From: Tolypeutes matacus | Taxonomy: Eukaryota > Chordata > Mammalia > Cingulata > Chlamyphoridae | NCBI GenBank assembly: GCA_026826555.1 | Contig: JAKSZT010054399.1 | Span: 8,540,501 to 8,604,500 of the forward strand | Length of the DNA stretch: 64,000 nt | Direction of reading: 5' to 3' | Shown: piece by piece, positions 12,851 to 24,890 of the stretch | Numbering within the stretch: position 1 is the first letter of the stretch | Layout of the letters: the number at the start of each line of letters is the position of its first letter | The notes under the pieces: model-generated | Told to the model about the DNA's origin: nothing | What the model saw: the letters and a program-made list of their open reading frames with translations, nothing else | Databases searched by the model: none | Program-made: the position numbers and the translations under genes

Positions 12851-15615
12851 GATGAAGATACCACAAGAAATGAAAATTACAGACCAAAGTTGTTTATGAA
12901 TATAGATGTAAAAATCTTCAAAAAATACTAGCAAATCAAATCCAACAATACATCAAAAGAATTATACACCATAAAAGTGGAATTTATCCCATGTATGCAA
13001 GGTTGCTCAACATAAGAAAATCAATTATGCTAATACACCACATTACTGAAGTGAAGGAAACAAAACACATGAGCATCCCAATTGACACAGAAAAAGGCAT
13101 TTGGCAAAGTTCAGCATGGTTTCTTAATTAAAAAAAAAAAAAAAACATATAGAAAACTAGGCAGAGGAGGAAACTTCCCAAAACATCATAAGGAAAAACC
13201 CATTGCTAACATCATGCTCAGTGGTAAAACTGAAAGTTTTCTCTCTAAAGTCATGAACAATATAAGAATGCCCATTGTTATTCAACATCATTTTGGAAGT
13301 TCTAGCCAGAGCAATTAGATAAGAAAAAAATAAAATAAAAGGCATCTCTTTGGAAAGGAAGAAGTAAAACTTACCCTATTTGCAGATGACATGATCCTGT
13401 ATATAGAAAATCCTGAAAAATCCACAGCTAAGCTACTAGAGCTGATACATGAATTCAGCAAAATGGCAGTGTAGAAGAAAAAAGGTAAAAATCAGTGGCA
13501 TTCTCATATATAAGTAATGAAAAATCTGAAGAGAAAGTAAGTAGCATTTGCATACACTAGTAATAAAAAATCTGAAGAGGAAATCCAGGGAAGAATTCTA
13601 TTTGCTATAGTAACCAAAGGAATCATACTCAAATTTCTGTAAGTAAATCTAACCAAGGATGTAAAGGACTTGCACATGGAAAACTACAAAACATTGCAGT
13701 TACTTAAACGACCTAAGTAACTGGAAGAATATTCCATGATCATGGATTGGAAGACTTAATTTTGCTAAGACGTCAATTGTACCCCAAACAATTTTTAGAT
13801 TCAATATAATCCCTACCAAAATTTTAATAGCACTTCTTTGCAGAAATAGAAAGGCCAATCATCAAAGTTATATGAAAGGGTAAGGGGCCGTGAATAGCCC
13901 AAACCATCTTGAAAGAGAAGAACAAAGTTGAAAGACTCAAACTGCTTTATTTTAAAACTTACTACAGTTCTACAGTAATCAAAACAGTATGGTAGTAATA
14001 TAAGGATAGACATATAGACCAATGGAATCACACTGATAGTTCAGAAATAAACCTCACTTCTGTGGACAGTTGAGTTTTGACCAGAGTGCTAAGGTCACTC
14101 AACAGGGAAAAAATAGTCTCTTCAATAAATGGTACTGGGAAAACTGGATATTCATTTGTAAAATGATAAAGGTGGACCCCTACTTCATGCCATATACAAA
14201 ACTTAACTAAAAATGGATCAAGGACCCAAATATAAGAACAAAACAATAAAACTCCTAGAAGTAAACATAGGGAAGCATCTTTGGGACCTTGTGTTAAGCA
14301 GTGGTTTCTTAGATTTTACCCCAAAAGCATGAACAACAGAAGAAAAAAATAGATAAATGGGACTTCATAAAATTTAAAAACACTTGTGCATCAAATGAAT
14401 TCATCATTAAAGTAAAAGGAAAACTTACAGAATGGGAGAAAATATTTGGAAACCACACATTTGAGAAGGGTTTAATATCCAGAATTTATGAAGAAACCCT
14501 ACAATTCAACAATAAAAAGACAAACAACCAAATTAAAAAATGGGCAAAGGACCTGAATAGATCTTTTTTCCAAAGAAGACATACAAATGGCCAATAAATA
14601 CATGAAAAAGTGTTCAACAGCAATAGCCAATTGGGAATTGAAAATCAAAATCACATTGTAATACCATTTCATGCCCACCAGAATGGCTTCTATTTTTAAA
14701 AAAATGGAAAAGAAGAAATGTTGGGAAAGATTTGGCAAAATAGGAACACCCATTCATTTTCAGTGGGAATCTAAAATGGTGTAGACCACTGTGGAAAACA
14801 GTTTGGGGTTTTCTTAGAAAGTTGGAATAGAATTGCCATAAGGCCCAGCAATGCCACTTCTAGGTGTGTATCCAAAAGAAATGAAAGTAGGAACTCCAAC
14901 AGATATCTGCATACTGATGTTCACAGTGGTATTATTTATATCAGCCAAAAGATGGAGGCAACCCAAGTGACTCTCAACTGATGAATGGTTAAACAAAACG
15001 TGGTATATACATACCATGCAATATTATTCAGCCTTAAAAAGTAATGAAATTCTGATACACGTGATGACAGGGATGAACTTTGAAGGATCATGGTTAGTGT
15101 AATAAGCCAGGCAAAAAAAGAGCCAATATTGTACACTCTCACTGATAGGAAATAATTAGAATTAGAGTCCGAAACTTAAATACAGTTTATCAGGGTTCAG
15201 GGTAGAGGCAGGGAATGTGGAATTAATGCTTAATTTGTGCTTGGTGTGATGAAAAATTTTGGTAACGGATGGCAGTGATGGTAGCACAATATTATGAATG
15301 TAATTGTCACCACTGAATTATACATTTGAATGTGGTTTAAAGGGCAAATTTTAGTTTGTATGTGTGTATATATATATATAACTAGAATAAATTTTAAAAA
15401 ACAACAACAATGAACTCTAATGTAATCCTTGGACTATGGTTAATAGTACAGTCAAAATAATGCTGTTTCTTCAATTCTAACAAAGATACCACACTGATGC
15501 AAAGAATTAATAATAGGGAAAACATCATATGTGATGGGAGATAATGGGAACTCTATTTTATGCATGATTTTTCTATAAACCATAACTTTTGTAATAAAAA
15601 TAAAATTTATCAACA
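12851..15615 (+). pseudogene. L1 ORF2 (reverse transcriptase to C-terminus) and 3' UTR relic
   Basis: The sense L1 begins in the reverse-transcriptase domain ('aatatagatgtaaaaatctt', 'atacaccataaaagtggaat'). It contains the catalytic box coding L-F-A-D-D-M-I-L, with FADD at 13379-13390 intact as DNA. The ORF2 landmarks that follow are 'caataaatggtactgggaaa' (about 14120), 'acccctacttcatgccatat' (about 14175), 'cagcaatgccacttctaggt' (about 14850) and 'gtgataagccag'-like text near 15100. The 3' UTR runs to about 15615 and ends with 'taataaaaataaaattt'. Frameshifts and stops throughout mean it cannot make protein. Confidence 0.85.
15362..15380. repeat. Short (TA)n in the L1 3' UTR
   Basis: A 'tgtgtgtatatatatatata' stretch lies inside the L1 3' UTR. 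Confidence 0.8.
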
Positions 15616-15802
15616 ATAGCAGCCTCTAGTTCCAAGTTTGTAGATTAACCTGAGACCTTTTGAAGCCATTGTCAGGGTTCCATGGGACTCTGAATCAGTG
15701 AAATTGGAGAATAAAGAACAGGCAACCTACAATCACCATCAGGGACTGAGAACAGAACTCACCAACACTACCATATCTAAATCCTCATTCTGTAATCATT
15801 TT

Positions 15803-16059
15803 TTTAATATGTACTTTTTTTTTTTTAAGATTTATTTTATTTATTTACTTATCCCCACCTTGCTGCTTGTGCTTGCTGTGTCCATTTGCTGTGCATTTTT
15901 CTGTGTCTGTTTGTCTCCCTTTGTTGGGTCATCTTGCCACACCAGCTCACTGCACCACGCAGGCAGTCAGCTTGCCTTCACCAGGAGGCCCCGGGAATCA
16001 AACCCAGGACCTCCCATTGGTAAACGGGAGCCCAACTACTTGAGCCACATCCACTTCCC
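15803..16059 (-). mobile_element. Full-length tRNA-derived SINE (long form)
   Basis: On the plus strand it reads from a reversed tail (poly-T, then 'aagatttattttatttattt') through the body to the reversed head ending 'gagccacatccacttccc'. The box B complement is 'ggaatcaaaccca'. The exact 12-bp target duplication 'tgtaatcatttt' lies at 15791-15802 and 16060-16071. Confidence 0.93.
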
Positions 16060-16071
16060 TGTAATCATTTT

Positions 16072-16329
16072 AATTAGGGAAATTAAAACTCCCAACATAT
16101 ACCTTGACTCCTGAAAAGATTACTTCTCTTGTTTTCTAGGAATATTTCTCTATGAACATGTGTGAAAACAGAGTAGGATGTGTAACCACTTTCTATCCAG
16201 ATTAAGCAGTGGTACTCACACCCTAGAAGGAAAAGCTTTCTTTGTCTTTGTGCTTGCTTTTATGTAAAGTTGGGAGAGGCTCTAGTCTTACTGAAATACT
16301 AGCGAGTCATAAATTATTTTGTCTCTGAA
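16072..16329. other. Unassigned sequence
   Basis: No gene or repeat was recognised. Confidence 0.4.
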
Positions 16330-16640
16330 ATTCTGCATCGATAAGCCACTGCCTGCCACCCAATTTGCCTGGCTCTTAAATCTCCTTTACATCTTTGCTC
16401 AGATTTTACTGTAATCTCCTCCAAGCAATATTTCTGAGTTTTCATATACCAAGTTTTTATAACAGAGGACTTGTCAAAGCTCCTTATTCACAGATTATTA
16501 CTATTGTACTCCTTAGTATACCTTATTGTATATTCCTCAATATTTGTCACCTCTGAGATCAGTGAAAGTGCCGTAAAGAGCATTGCACTACCAATAGCAA
16601 TTTTCTGTGTTCAATAAATGTGAATTAATTGAATGGGTGA
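16330..16640 (+). repeat. L2 3' end fragment
   Basis: The order 'tcctttacatctttgctcag', 'tatttgtcacctctgagatc' and a terminal 'ttcaataaatgtgaattaat' matches the L2 LINE 3' end, which finishes in 'caataaatgtttgttgaatg'-like sequence. It is ancient and diverged. Confidence 0.6.
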
Positions 16641-17489
16641 AAGAGCTGCTAGCTAATTGTCAGATTCCATTTTAAACCCCAATATCAGCAACTAATTGTC
16701 AACACCTGGGGGTATGGAATATGATAAGGGCTAGAGTCTCAGAGGTTTTCAAAGTCAATCAGATATTTTGAATAGCAGAGGTCAGGGGTTGGGGCGTTGT
16801 AGGATCTGAGGCTTGTGTGGATGGGAAGGTATGCTACTTCAGCTAATCTCTCCTGTGCCGAGAGTTCTATAGTTCTTTTACCCCAGCTTTCAAACTCTGT
16901 CCATACCATATACATAATGATAGTGAATAGGGGGAAAGGATGCAACAGAGAACCAAGATACAAAAAATTGAGGGAAAAAAAAGTGCACTGTGTTCTAAAA
17001 TGTGGAGGATACATTTTCCTGGACCAGTTCACTGCTTAAAGAAATGAGTTTGTGGCTCCAAGCTACAGGTAAACAGCTAAGCTTTATGAATTACAGGTGT
17101 ACATACTGCTCCTTAGGGCCCAGAATTTAAATTCATACCACTGAAGAGTTTTTAAAGGCTTTAACACATTATTCTGTGTTTGTATGCAAATGACTACTGC
17201 TAATTTCAAATGAGTCTTAACTATTTATTTAAGTAGTCCCAAAGGACCACTACTTGAAAACAATTTGCTAGCGGTTCTTTCAAGTCCTAGACACACTTAG
17301 AAAATAATAAACTGTATGTTTTAAATTAACTCAGTAACTTGGGTTACTGATTTCAACAGATTTTATAATTAATCTGAGTCAGAGAGTCTGTTGCCCTTGT
17401 AGTCTTAGTGTCTTTTTTTTCCCCTGAATTTACGATTTCAAAGGGAATATGAAATACTTTGACATAAGCAAATAGGATGCTACTGTCTA
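16641..17489. other. Unassigned sequence
   Basis: No gene was seen. Overlapping frames on both strands at 16739-17039 (97 and 74 codons) oppose each other and lack any domain signature. Confidence 0.4.
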
Positions 17490-17620
17490 TAAAAAGTCTT
17501 TATATATATTACCCCATTTGATGCTGACAACAAGCCAATGAATAACTATTATTAATATGCTTATTTAGAAGATGAGGTAAATAAGACTTGAGAGTTTAGT
17601 TCACTTGCCCCCAGTTGGGG
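17490..17620 (+). repeat. MIR SINE fragment
   Basis: The MIR order is visible: 'ttaccccatttgatgctgac', 'aataactattattaatatgc', 'agaagatgaggtaaataaga' and 'gttcacttgcccc'. This corresponds to the MIR 'actcatttaatcctcacaac ... cagatgaggaaactgaggc' core. Confidence 0.75.
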
Positions 17621-18249
17621 GAACTGCAATTTGACTTTAGTATTGCACAATTTTGTGTGGCCACCATTTACAAAATGAGGCCATTCAGTGATGCTGATTC
17701 TCTGGTGATGCCTAAAATAATTGGAAGATTTACTCTCCTGGTAAAATGCCATTTGCAACATCAACAACCTCAGGGTTACCATTCTGGGCTTGACTTTGGT
17801 CAAATCACAATAATAATAAAATAAGCATACTCAGCATCCCAAAGTAACAGAATAATTGTGTTTCCTTTTCCAAAGAGAGGAGGTAAAAAACAGAACCACT
17901 GAATATGATCTCATTGATCCTATCTGGATTCCAAATTTAGAACTTTCAGATTAAAATTATAAGTCTAGAGGTGGGAGTGAATTTAGCATTCATTTAGCAC
18001 CATCCCCAAGATTGAATTCGAAGATGTCAAGACCCAGAGCCTAATAGGACTCTGAAGTTTGCACAGTTTGTGGCAGAACTAGAACAAACAAAAAAAAAAA
18101 TCAGTCTATTGACTCAATTCAGGCTTTTTCCGGTAACACCCTGCTTTAACTACTATTTGCTAAATCACATAAGCAATTGTAAAATGTTTTCAAAGCCTAT
18201 TTAATTTCAGTAAAATAAATAGAGTTTATAACTAGATGCAGAGAAGGAA
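17621..18249. other. Unassigned sequence
   Basis: No gene was recognised. Weak similarity to MIR 3' sequence around 17780-17810 is possible but not reliable. Confidence 0.35.
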
Positions 18250-18318
18250 TTATTTGCTGGAGAGTGCCCAGAAAATAGCAAGTGCCCAATAAACTTTTAT
18301 TGATTGAATGAAAAATAG
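18250..18318 (+). repeat. L2 3' terminal fragment
   Basis: 'agcaagtgcccaataaactt' followed by 'ttattgattgaatgaa' is the typical L2 terminus. Confidence 0.6.
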
Positions 18319-18694
18319 AAATAATGAATTATGTACAAACATCCAAAGTTATATATGAGTGTTTTTGTTTTTTTATACTACCAACTATCTAATGAGGTAA
18401 ATGTATAAAGGGGGAAATTGATATTTATAAAGAAAAAAATATATGAAGCATCATGTTGAAAACTCAGGGGTCAAATTTTCCATGAAGACACTGACTATAA
18501 ACAGTGCAATATATGAGTTTACTGCTTGCTGTAGTGCAAAGTATTGTAATTTAAACTAAATTGCTTAACTTGGAATTAATTTCCTCATTTTCAAAATGTG
18601 GATATTAAAATATTTGTGTCCAAGATTATGAATTAGATAGTTCATGTGAAAAGCTTCTTTGCTGGGGAGTTAGTGAGGGCAAATTAGGCTAATT
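18319..18694. other. Unassigned AT-rich sequence
   Basis: No gene or repeat was recognised. Confidence 0.4.
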
Positions 18695-19230
18695 CTATAA
18701 TAGTCACCCTAAACCTGGAGCAATTTAACATAAGAGAGGGTTATTTCTTGCTCATGTCATGATCCAATAGCTTGTGGGGATTGAAGAGTTGGTTTCTTCT
18801 CTGTTCATTCATTTAGGGCCAAGGCTCCTTCCAATTAGTACCTTTCTTCAAGGGCAGTGCTACTCAAACATATATGCATCAGAATCACCCAGAAGGATTA
18901 TTAAAGCATATTGTGGATGTACCCCTAGAGTTTCTGATTCAGCAAGTCTGGGATGGAGCCCAAAAATTTGCATTTCTAACAAATTCCCAGGCAGTGCTGC
19001 AGGTTTGGGGATCCCAATTTGGGAACTCCTGTTTTTAGTCTTGTGACCTGTGCTCTACCCAGTCATCTACATTCATCCCATAAGAAAGAGGGAAAGACAA
19101 AGATCACACTACATATCTGTATCTCAGGGAGAGTTTATGGGTCAGGCCTAGAAGTGGCATCCATCCCTTCTTCCCACTCTCCACTGGCTAGAAGTTGTCA
19201 CAAGACTCCACTTAGCTGCAAAGGAGGCTG
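18695..19230 (+). repeat. Mammalian interspersed repeat, unnamed, split by MER5A
   Basis: The left half (18695-18854) has 'gagggttatttcttgctcat' and 'ttcatttagggccaaggctc'. The right half (19032-19230) has 'cctagaagtggcatccatcc' and 'ttgtcacaagactccactta'. The pattern 'tcattcagggacccaggctcc ... gaagtggcacacatcac ... tagctgcaagggaggctg' is a common mammalian repeat that I recognise but cannot name with certainty. A possible second copy lies near 55470-55840. Confidence 0.5.
18855..19031 (+). mobile_element. MER5A-like hAT-Charlie non-autonomous DNA transposon
   Basis: The sequence runs from 'cagtgctactcaaac' through 'gcatcagaatcacccagaag', 'agagtttctgattcagcaag' and 'aaaatttgcatttctaacaa' to 'ttgggaactcctg'. 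This is the MER5A consensus order. The length of about 177 bp is close to the usual 189 bp. The imperfect terminal inverted repeats cagtg/ctcctg are visible. It encodes no protein. Confidence 0.88.
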
Positions 19231-20649
19231 AAAAACACACAGGTTAGCAGTCTTGATCACAACTCATGGGTACAAATTACTATATTATTTATAATAAAAC
19301 ATGAATTAAGGTTTCCATTCATATTGATATAGAAGAAAAAAATCTAGATTATAGAATTGGTTCATTATCATTAGGATTCATGAACATCAATGTTGTAATG
19401 AAATAATAAATTGGAAATGTCGCTGCTCCCTGAGGAAGCAACATTGGTAAAACTGAAAGCAGTGATGTTAATGTTTGCCATTTAAAAGGTATTCTTTTGA
19501 ACTAAAAAAAAGGAAAAATATAAGTAAAGAAATTATACTTTGCCTAAGTGTGGATAAGAAAAGGGTCCAACACAAGTTCAGCAGTTCCCTCAAGTGACTT
19601 CTATGACAGAGAGTTCCTTGTGTGAAATTAAACAGCATGTGTCATTTTGTTGTTTTTGTTTTGCATGTGTGAGGGTTGTATTTTTCTAAGTGAAATCTGA
19701 GCAGTTTCAACTAAGTTTTCTCTGCTCCATTTACAATTTTTTCTATATTTACTTATTCAGAAATATATTATTCTTCATGTCATGGTGCCAAGAAATCTGG
19801 TTAGTAAAAATGCCAGATTCTTTCATTTGATTTCATTTGATTTCATTAGGGACTATCAGCCAGGCTGCTTAAGTGCCCGACTACCGTTTGCAGTTAAACA
19901 TTCATTAAGGAATCCCCAGTGGGTTCATTCGTTTCACTGAGTCCAATTACAGTGCCACAAAAGCAGTTTTTGTGGCAATTAGCTGATTTTTCCTGTTTAT
20001 GTTCTATCTCTTTAGGAAAAGGACTAGCTTGTGGAGGTCAGATTTTTAATTAGGCGCGATTTAGGGCCAATAAGAAAACTGATCATTTACTAAATGGCTG
20101 TGGTGGACTTAACAGCTCAAAGCATAGGAAAATAACACAACAGGACCCCAGGACTCTGTTTTCCTGGTGTGTACAGCTCAGAACCCTCCATGTAAGGAAT
20201 AGATTATGTGTTAAATGGCTGTCGTTGACGCTAATGGGATACACAGGGCACCCGTGTCTTAACCTCAGGGGCTTTCAGAATTAGTCATTCCCAGTGGTTC
20301 TGTTCCCAGTTGCACATATGAAGGAGAGGAATTCACTGGTATTTTATTTTCCCAAAGTTGGTTTGAGAAAGGCACATTTGGTAAAATAGTACAAGAATAT
20401 ATAATTATATTCAAAATGCAAAGAGAGTCCTGTAGCGTATCTTGAAGCTGGGAAATTAGGGAAAGTCTGGTCTCTAGTCTGCCAGATACCCCAAAATTGA
20501 AAACAATTGTAGTGTTAACATTCAGTCTTATAATATAGATCTAACAGACAAATTTGAACAATCACATTTAAACAATGAACATCTATGATCTTTATGTTTT
20601 TGTTCATTCCGAGTCTATGGTATCACACTATGGCTTTTCCCCAACCCCA
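19231..20649. other. Repeat-poor unique sequence, candidate regulatory DNA
   Basis: No transposable element was recognised. From about 19700 to 20360 the sequence is more balanced in base composition. It holds several homeodomain-type cores (ccaattacagtg near 19944, ggcaattagctg near 19976, tttttaattagg near 20043). A near-repeat 'taaatggctgtggtggac' and 'taaatggctgtcgttgac' lies at 20091 and 20212. There is also a decamer repeat tttcatttga near 19822-19850. Conservation is not established; this is inference. Confidence 0.3.
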
Positions 20650-20747
20650 CCCACCCAAAAAGAGTTGTGTTTTTCTATCCAACCATCTAACCATCTAACC
20701 CACCCAAAATGAGTTGTGTTTTTCTATCCAACCATCTAACCATCTAA
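20650..20747. repeat. 49-bp tandem duplication
   Basis: Two adjacent copies (20650-20698 and 20699-20747) differ at one base (aaaaagag against aaaatgag). Each ends in an internal 'ccatctaa' doublet. Confidence 0.95.
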
Positions 20748-23700
20748 GCAAGAGTGATAAAATATTCCCTTAAATGACAAGTCAACCTAGTTATTGCTTC
20801 TGTGATACATAGCAAATCAGTGATGCCCTCATACATATTTAAAGAAGTGCTGCAAAGTTTAAGTGCTTCATCTCCAAACCATGTAAGGGCAACTCAATTT
20901 TGGTAAGCTTAAGGAGTAAAAAGGGAATTAAAATAGAGAGAGAAAGAGTTGGAAGATTTATACAGGAGTGAACCTGTGAAAATACACACATTATTCTTAC
21001 ATTCATTAAAATAAAATAAAACCAGTAAATGCTATCAGTGATATATTACATCTATTAAATTAGTGTTAAGGCTACAATAAACACATATTTATCCACCAAA
21101 ACTCCCATTCCCTATCCTTTCAAAAAGTTGCCAGCAAATTTGTTTTGCTTTATCAAGATAATATGCTTTTAAAGGAATTCCTTTTCACTGTCTGGAAATT
21201 CCCCAAAATGTCTCTTGGTTTTTATGAGTTGGAGTTTTTGATTCCCATATCCTAGCTCCCTGATCCAGAGACAAAGAGCAATTTTGACATTTGAGATGCT
21301 CTGGGCAACTTTTATTTAATTTACTGGTCATTGATTAGTACTTAAATCTCAAAACTTTTATCAGGCCCATAATAACTTCATGCTAGGCACACCCTGAAAT
21401 CACCTCTTACACAAGCTTCGGCCCTCTCCTATCAAAGAAAGGCTGGATTTCCTTCCTCTTATCTCTCTTCCCAGGCTTCAACAGAGACAAACTGAAACAC
21501 ATTGCTAAGAAAACTTTCCCTGCCTCCTCATTAACTCTCTTTTCTCTTATTTAGCTCTTTCTTTGTTTTCTATTAATAGAAAGTACAATATAATTCCTGA
21601 GTACTTGTACTAAAATCCATACAGAGGATAAAACGGTATAGACCATTAATTCTCAAATCTTGGAATTTTGTGTGAGAATTAGTCAGAATGTATGTTTGTA
21701 TGTGTGTGTGTGTGTGCCTCCATTCCTAATAGAAACAATTATCTCAGATTAAATGGAATCTTTTGGTTACTCCTTCTTCTTGTATGCAAATCAGTTTTTC
21801 CTAAGTATTCTCTGTAAGAAAAGAATATCCTGGGACAAAGTTGTTTTTTGTCTTTCTCCTTTTCATGGAGCAACCCAACTACAAAGTAAAGCATGATCAT
21901 CTTCTCCCAAAAGGAATTAGAGAACTGATTATCCATTTGATTCAGAAAGATTCAATAACAACAAAGAACAAGAATCTAGAACTCAATTACTATTTACTCA
22001 TTGTTTTCTATTTGTGAATTTATACAAGTATCTGATGACCTGGTACATTTTTTAAAAACTGTAGTTGGGAACTGTATTGGAACAAGGGGAATATTTGATA
22101 CTTTAAAAAAATTTTTTTTCTGGGTATAGAAAATCACAATTTTAAACTGGATCTAATTCTGTCATCAGGTAACTGTTGAAACCAAGAGGAAAATGATATG
22201 GATGCTTGAAAAGTTATATATCTCTTAGCAGTGTTAGGAACTCAATTAAATACTTCCAGATTGATTTAAATCCTCCAAACAGAAAATAAAAGTTCACACA
22301 GATGAAAATAATTTGATGCAACGCTAGGAAATGGATTGCTAACTTTGAGGTAGTGCAGCTCAAACAGATCCTCAATATGATGTCTTTGGAGTTTACAAAA
22401 TTATCACTTAGGAAATAATAGGCAACTCCTAAATTTTTGCTTACTTTTATACTTCTGGTGTTGTGTTTTTTTGTTTTTGTTTGTTGTAGTTTTATTCTTC
22501 ATGCACTTCCCTAGTGGGATGTCAGCTGCTGCTGCTTCTCATTTGAAGCTTCCCAACCACCAGGCACTGTAAATCAGACAAAGCTACAGGAAAGTTTATT
22601 CAAACCTATCTAAAATGAGAGAAAGCAGGTTCTGAATGAAGGCTCAAAGAAACTCTTATTAATCAGCTGTTTATACCTTAGCATTGGCCTTTCTTCACAT
22701 CTTTTTGATGGTGCTCATAAAATTTTTAAGTTGTTTCTTAGTTCTCAGTTCTGTTTTCTACTTTCTGTAGGGCAATCCTAGTTTATGCTGCTTGTCCTGG
22801 CATAATTATTAACATCTCCCTCTTCAATTTTCAATCATGTTTATGCAAGGAACCATAAGTTCACCTTATTTATAGGTAAGCTCTGAGCAAATGTTCCTCG
22901 GGTAAGTACAATGTTTTCAGGTAGTCTAGACTCACTGCTCAGCCTGGGGTCCCAGCAAAAACCACTGTCATGGTCACCTTTTGAAATGGGAAGGGCTGAT
23001 GCATAGGTTAATTATGAAACTTGAGTCCTGTCTGACTTGAAATTCTTTCAGGAGTGTAATTAATAATAATCAGTCACTGCAGTAACTTTGTACAAACAAT
23101 ACGCGGCACTCAATTCCCTATTGGCCAAAAATAAATACATCGTTTAGAGAATGCTGCTGACAAAGAAAAGGAGAGCACTTCCTCCAAAGTTACATGTAAG
23201 ACTTGAAACCCTAATACTCCACCTTGGAGTTGCTTTGCCCACGGCTTTTGTGTGAGTCACTTTTATGACCACAAATATAGTAATTTCAGTTAGTAGGTAT
23301 TTGGGCCATTATTTTAATATCATTTATAAACAACACATGCCTTAGAGAAATAGTGGTTTTTAGTAAACCTGCTCTTGAGTAGCGGTAGAGGAAATCCACA
23401 TATCTTTGCGCTTTCCAACAATCAATGCCAGTGTAAATGTAAACATGTAGAAATATCTTACTTGTTTATCTAGGATACAAACAATCATATTTGAGGCCTG
23501 GATCAATCGGGCTTGCTCTCTTCCTGTAACAGTCCAATAAACTCTCTTTCCCAGGAACAACCATCCCTAATGGAAACTTCAATCATCTTTCTTTCAACAA
23601 GTGTTTAAGCAAACTTGAAGTGAATTCTGGTAGGGTATTTGGTCAGAACATAGGCTAAGGATATTTAATATTAAGGAGTAAGTGAAACCTGCACTTCAAT

Positions 23701-24040
23701 TTCACGTAATTTATGAATCAACTCATACATTTTGAATATGTCAAGTATTGACAAGCTATTATTTTTACTATTACGAAAAATTGGACATATATTATGGAGT
23801 TGTACAGATATTATGAAATTAACAAGTTAAATACAACCAAGAAAATGTATCAAGGCAAATGTATTTTGTAGTATGCTGGAGCTGATCAACTAACTGAAAG
23901 CTGATGATGCAATACAGACAGAAAATGATCCTAATCCTTGTGAAAATATTGAAGTCATATGTCAGTTTGAATTCAAGGAAAGCAAACAGCCTAATGAGTT
24001 TATGTTGGTTTTACTTTTCATTGCTGTTTCAGGCCAAATT
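20748..24040. other. Repeat-poor unique sequence
   Basis: I see no gene, no clear interspersed repeat and no RNA gene. A short (GT)n run is at 21699-21716. The part at about 22880-23260 has mixed composition and 'gatgcataggttaattatga' plus 'attggccaaaaataaataca', and could be a conserved regulatory element. Short frames here carry no family signature. Confidence 0.35.
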
Positions 24041-24125
24041 TTCTTCCTTCCTTCCTTCCTTCCTTCCTTCCTTCCTTCCTTCCTTCCTTCCTTCCTTCCT
24101 TCCTTCCTTCCTTCCTTCCTTCCTT
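24041..24125. repeat. (TTCC)n microsatellite
   Basis: About twenty perfect tetramer units end in a T run. Open frames across it on both strands are artefacts of the repeat. Confidence 0.97.
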
Positions 24126-24509
24126 TTTTTCCTACTGAAGAAAGGATCCAAGAGAACTAATTCTGTTAGTTGAAGACATAAAGTTGCATTATGTATCATG
24201 TCAACTTTAACGTGTGATTTTTTTTCTATGTTGCTTTCTTGCAAATTTCAAATAGTTTATATCATGTTTAAGAACAATAGCTATGGATTTCATTTAATAC
24301 AAATAGAAAGTTGCATTAAAAAATCAGAAAAGAAAAAAGTCATCTCAGGCCAAAATATCATATGTAGGGTGGCATCTACAACCAACAACGGACCTTGACT
24401 GCCTTCCAAGCTTAGCCAAGAGAAAGAGCTGGGGCTGCTTGGATTTCATTGCACAGTCTCACACTACGACACTCCCTCAGTCTAAGATTCCTCATCTCTC
24501 ATCTCTCCC
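24126..24509. other. Unassigned sequence
   Basis: No gene or repeat was recognised. Confidence 0.4.
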
Positions 24510-24715
24510 TAGGCTACTGAAACAGCCTCAATGTTCTCCTGGCATCCCCTAGTGGTGTCCTCTAATTCCACCTGGTTTCCTAATTGCTTCCAGAGGGAAC
24601 TTTTAAAAATGATAATAACCCTACATTGGCTTCCCATTGTTGCCAGGGTAGAGACCAAACCCTGGGCTTGGCCTCTAAGATCATATCTGATTGGCTTCTT
24701 TCTTGTCTAATTTGG
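24510..24715 (+). repeat. L2 fragment
   Basis: The phrases 'ctacattggcttcccattgt', 'tagagaccaaaccctgggct' and 'tggcctctaagatcatatct' follow the L2 order 'ccaatggcttcccattgcac ... ataaagaccaaaatccttac ... ctacaaggccctacatgatc'. Confidence 0.7.
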
Positions 24716-24890
24716 GTTCCTTCGCCTCTCTATACCTTAGGTTCAACAAATATATAAAATGGAGATATTGAAAGTATCCACTCTAAAAGTTGTTGTGATG
24801 ATTGGTGAATTAATGGGTACAAGCCCCCACTTAACAAGGCCTGATTCAAAGGAAACACTCAATATATGTTAGCTATTATTATTATATTTT
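24716..24890 (-). repeat. MIR SINE fragment, antisense
   Basis: The reverse MIR order is present: 'ataaaatggagatattgaaa', 'gttgttgtgatgattggtga' and 'cactcaatatatgttagcta'. Confidence 0.75.

Noticed and set aside
24029..24244. Frames through the (TTCC)n repeat
   Set aside because: Repeat-encoded serine/phenylalanine/leucine and glycine/arginine/lysine runs only.
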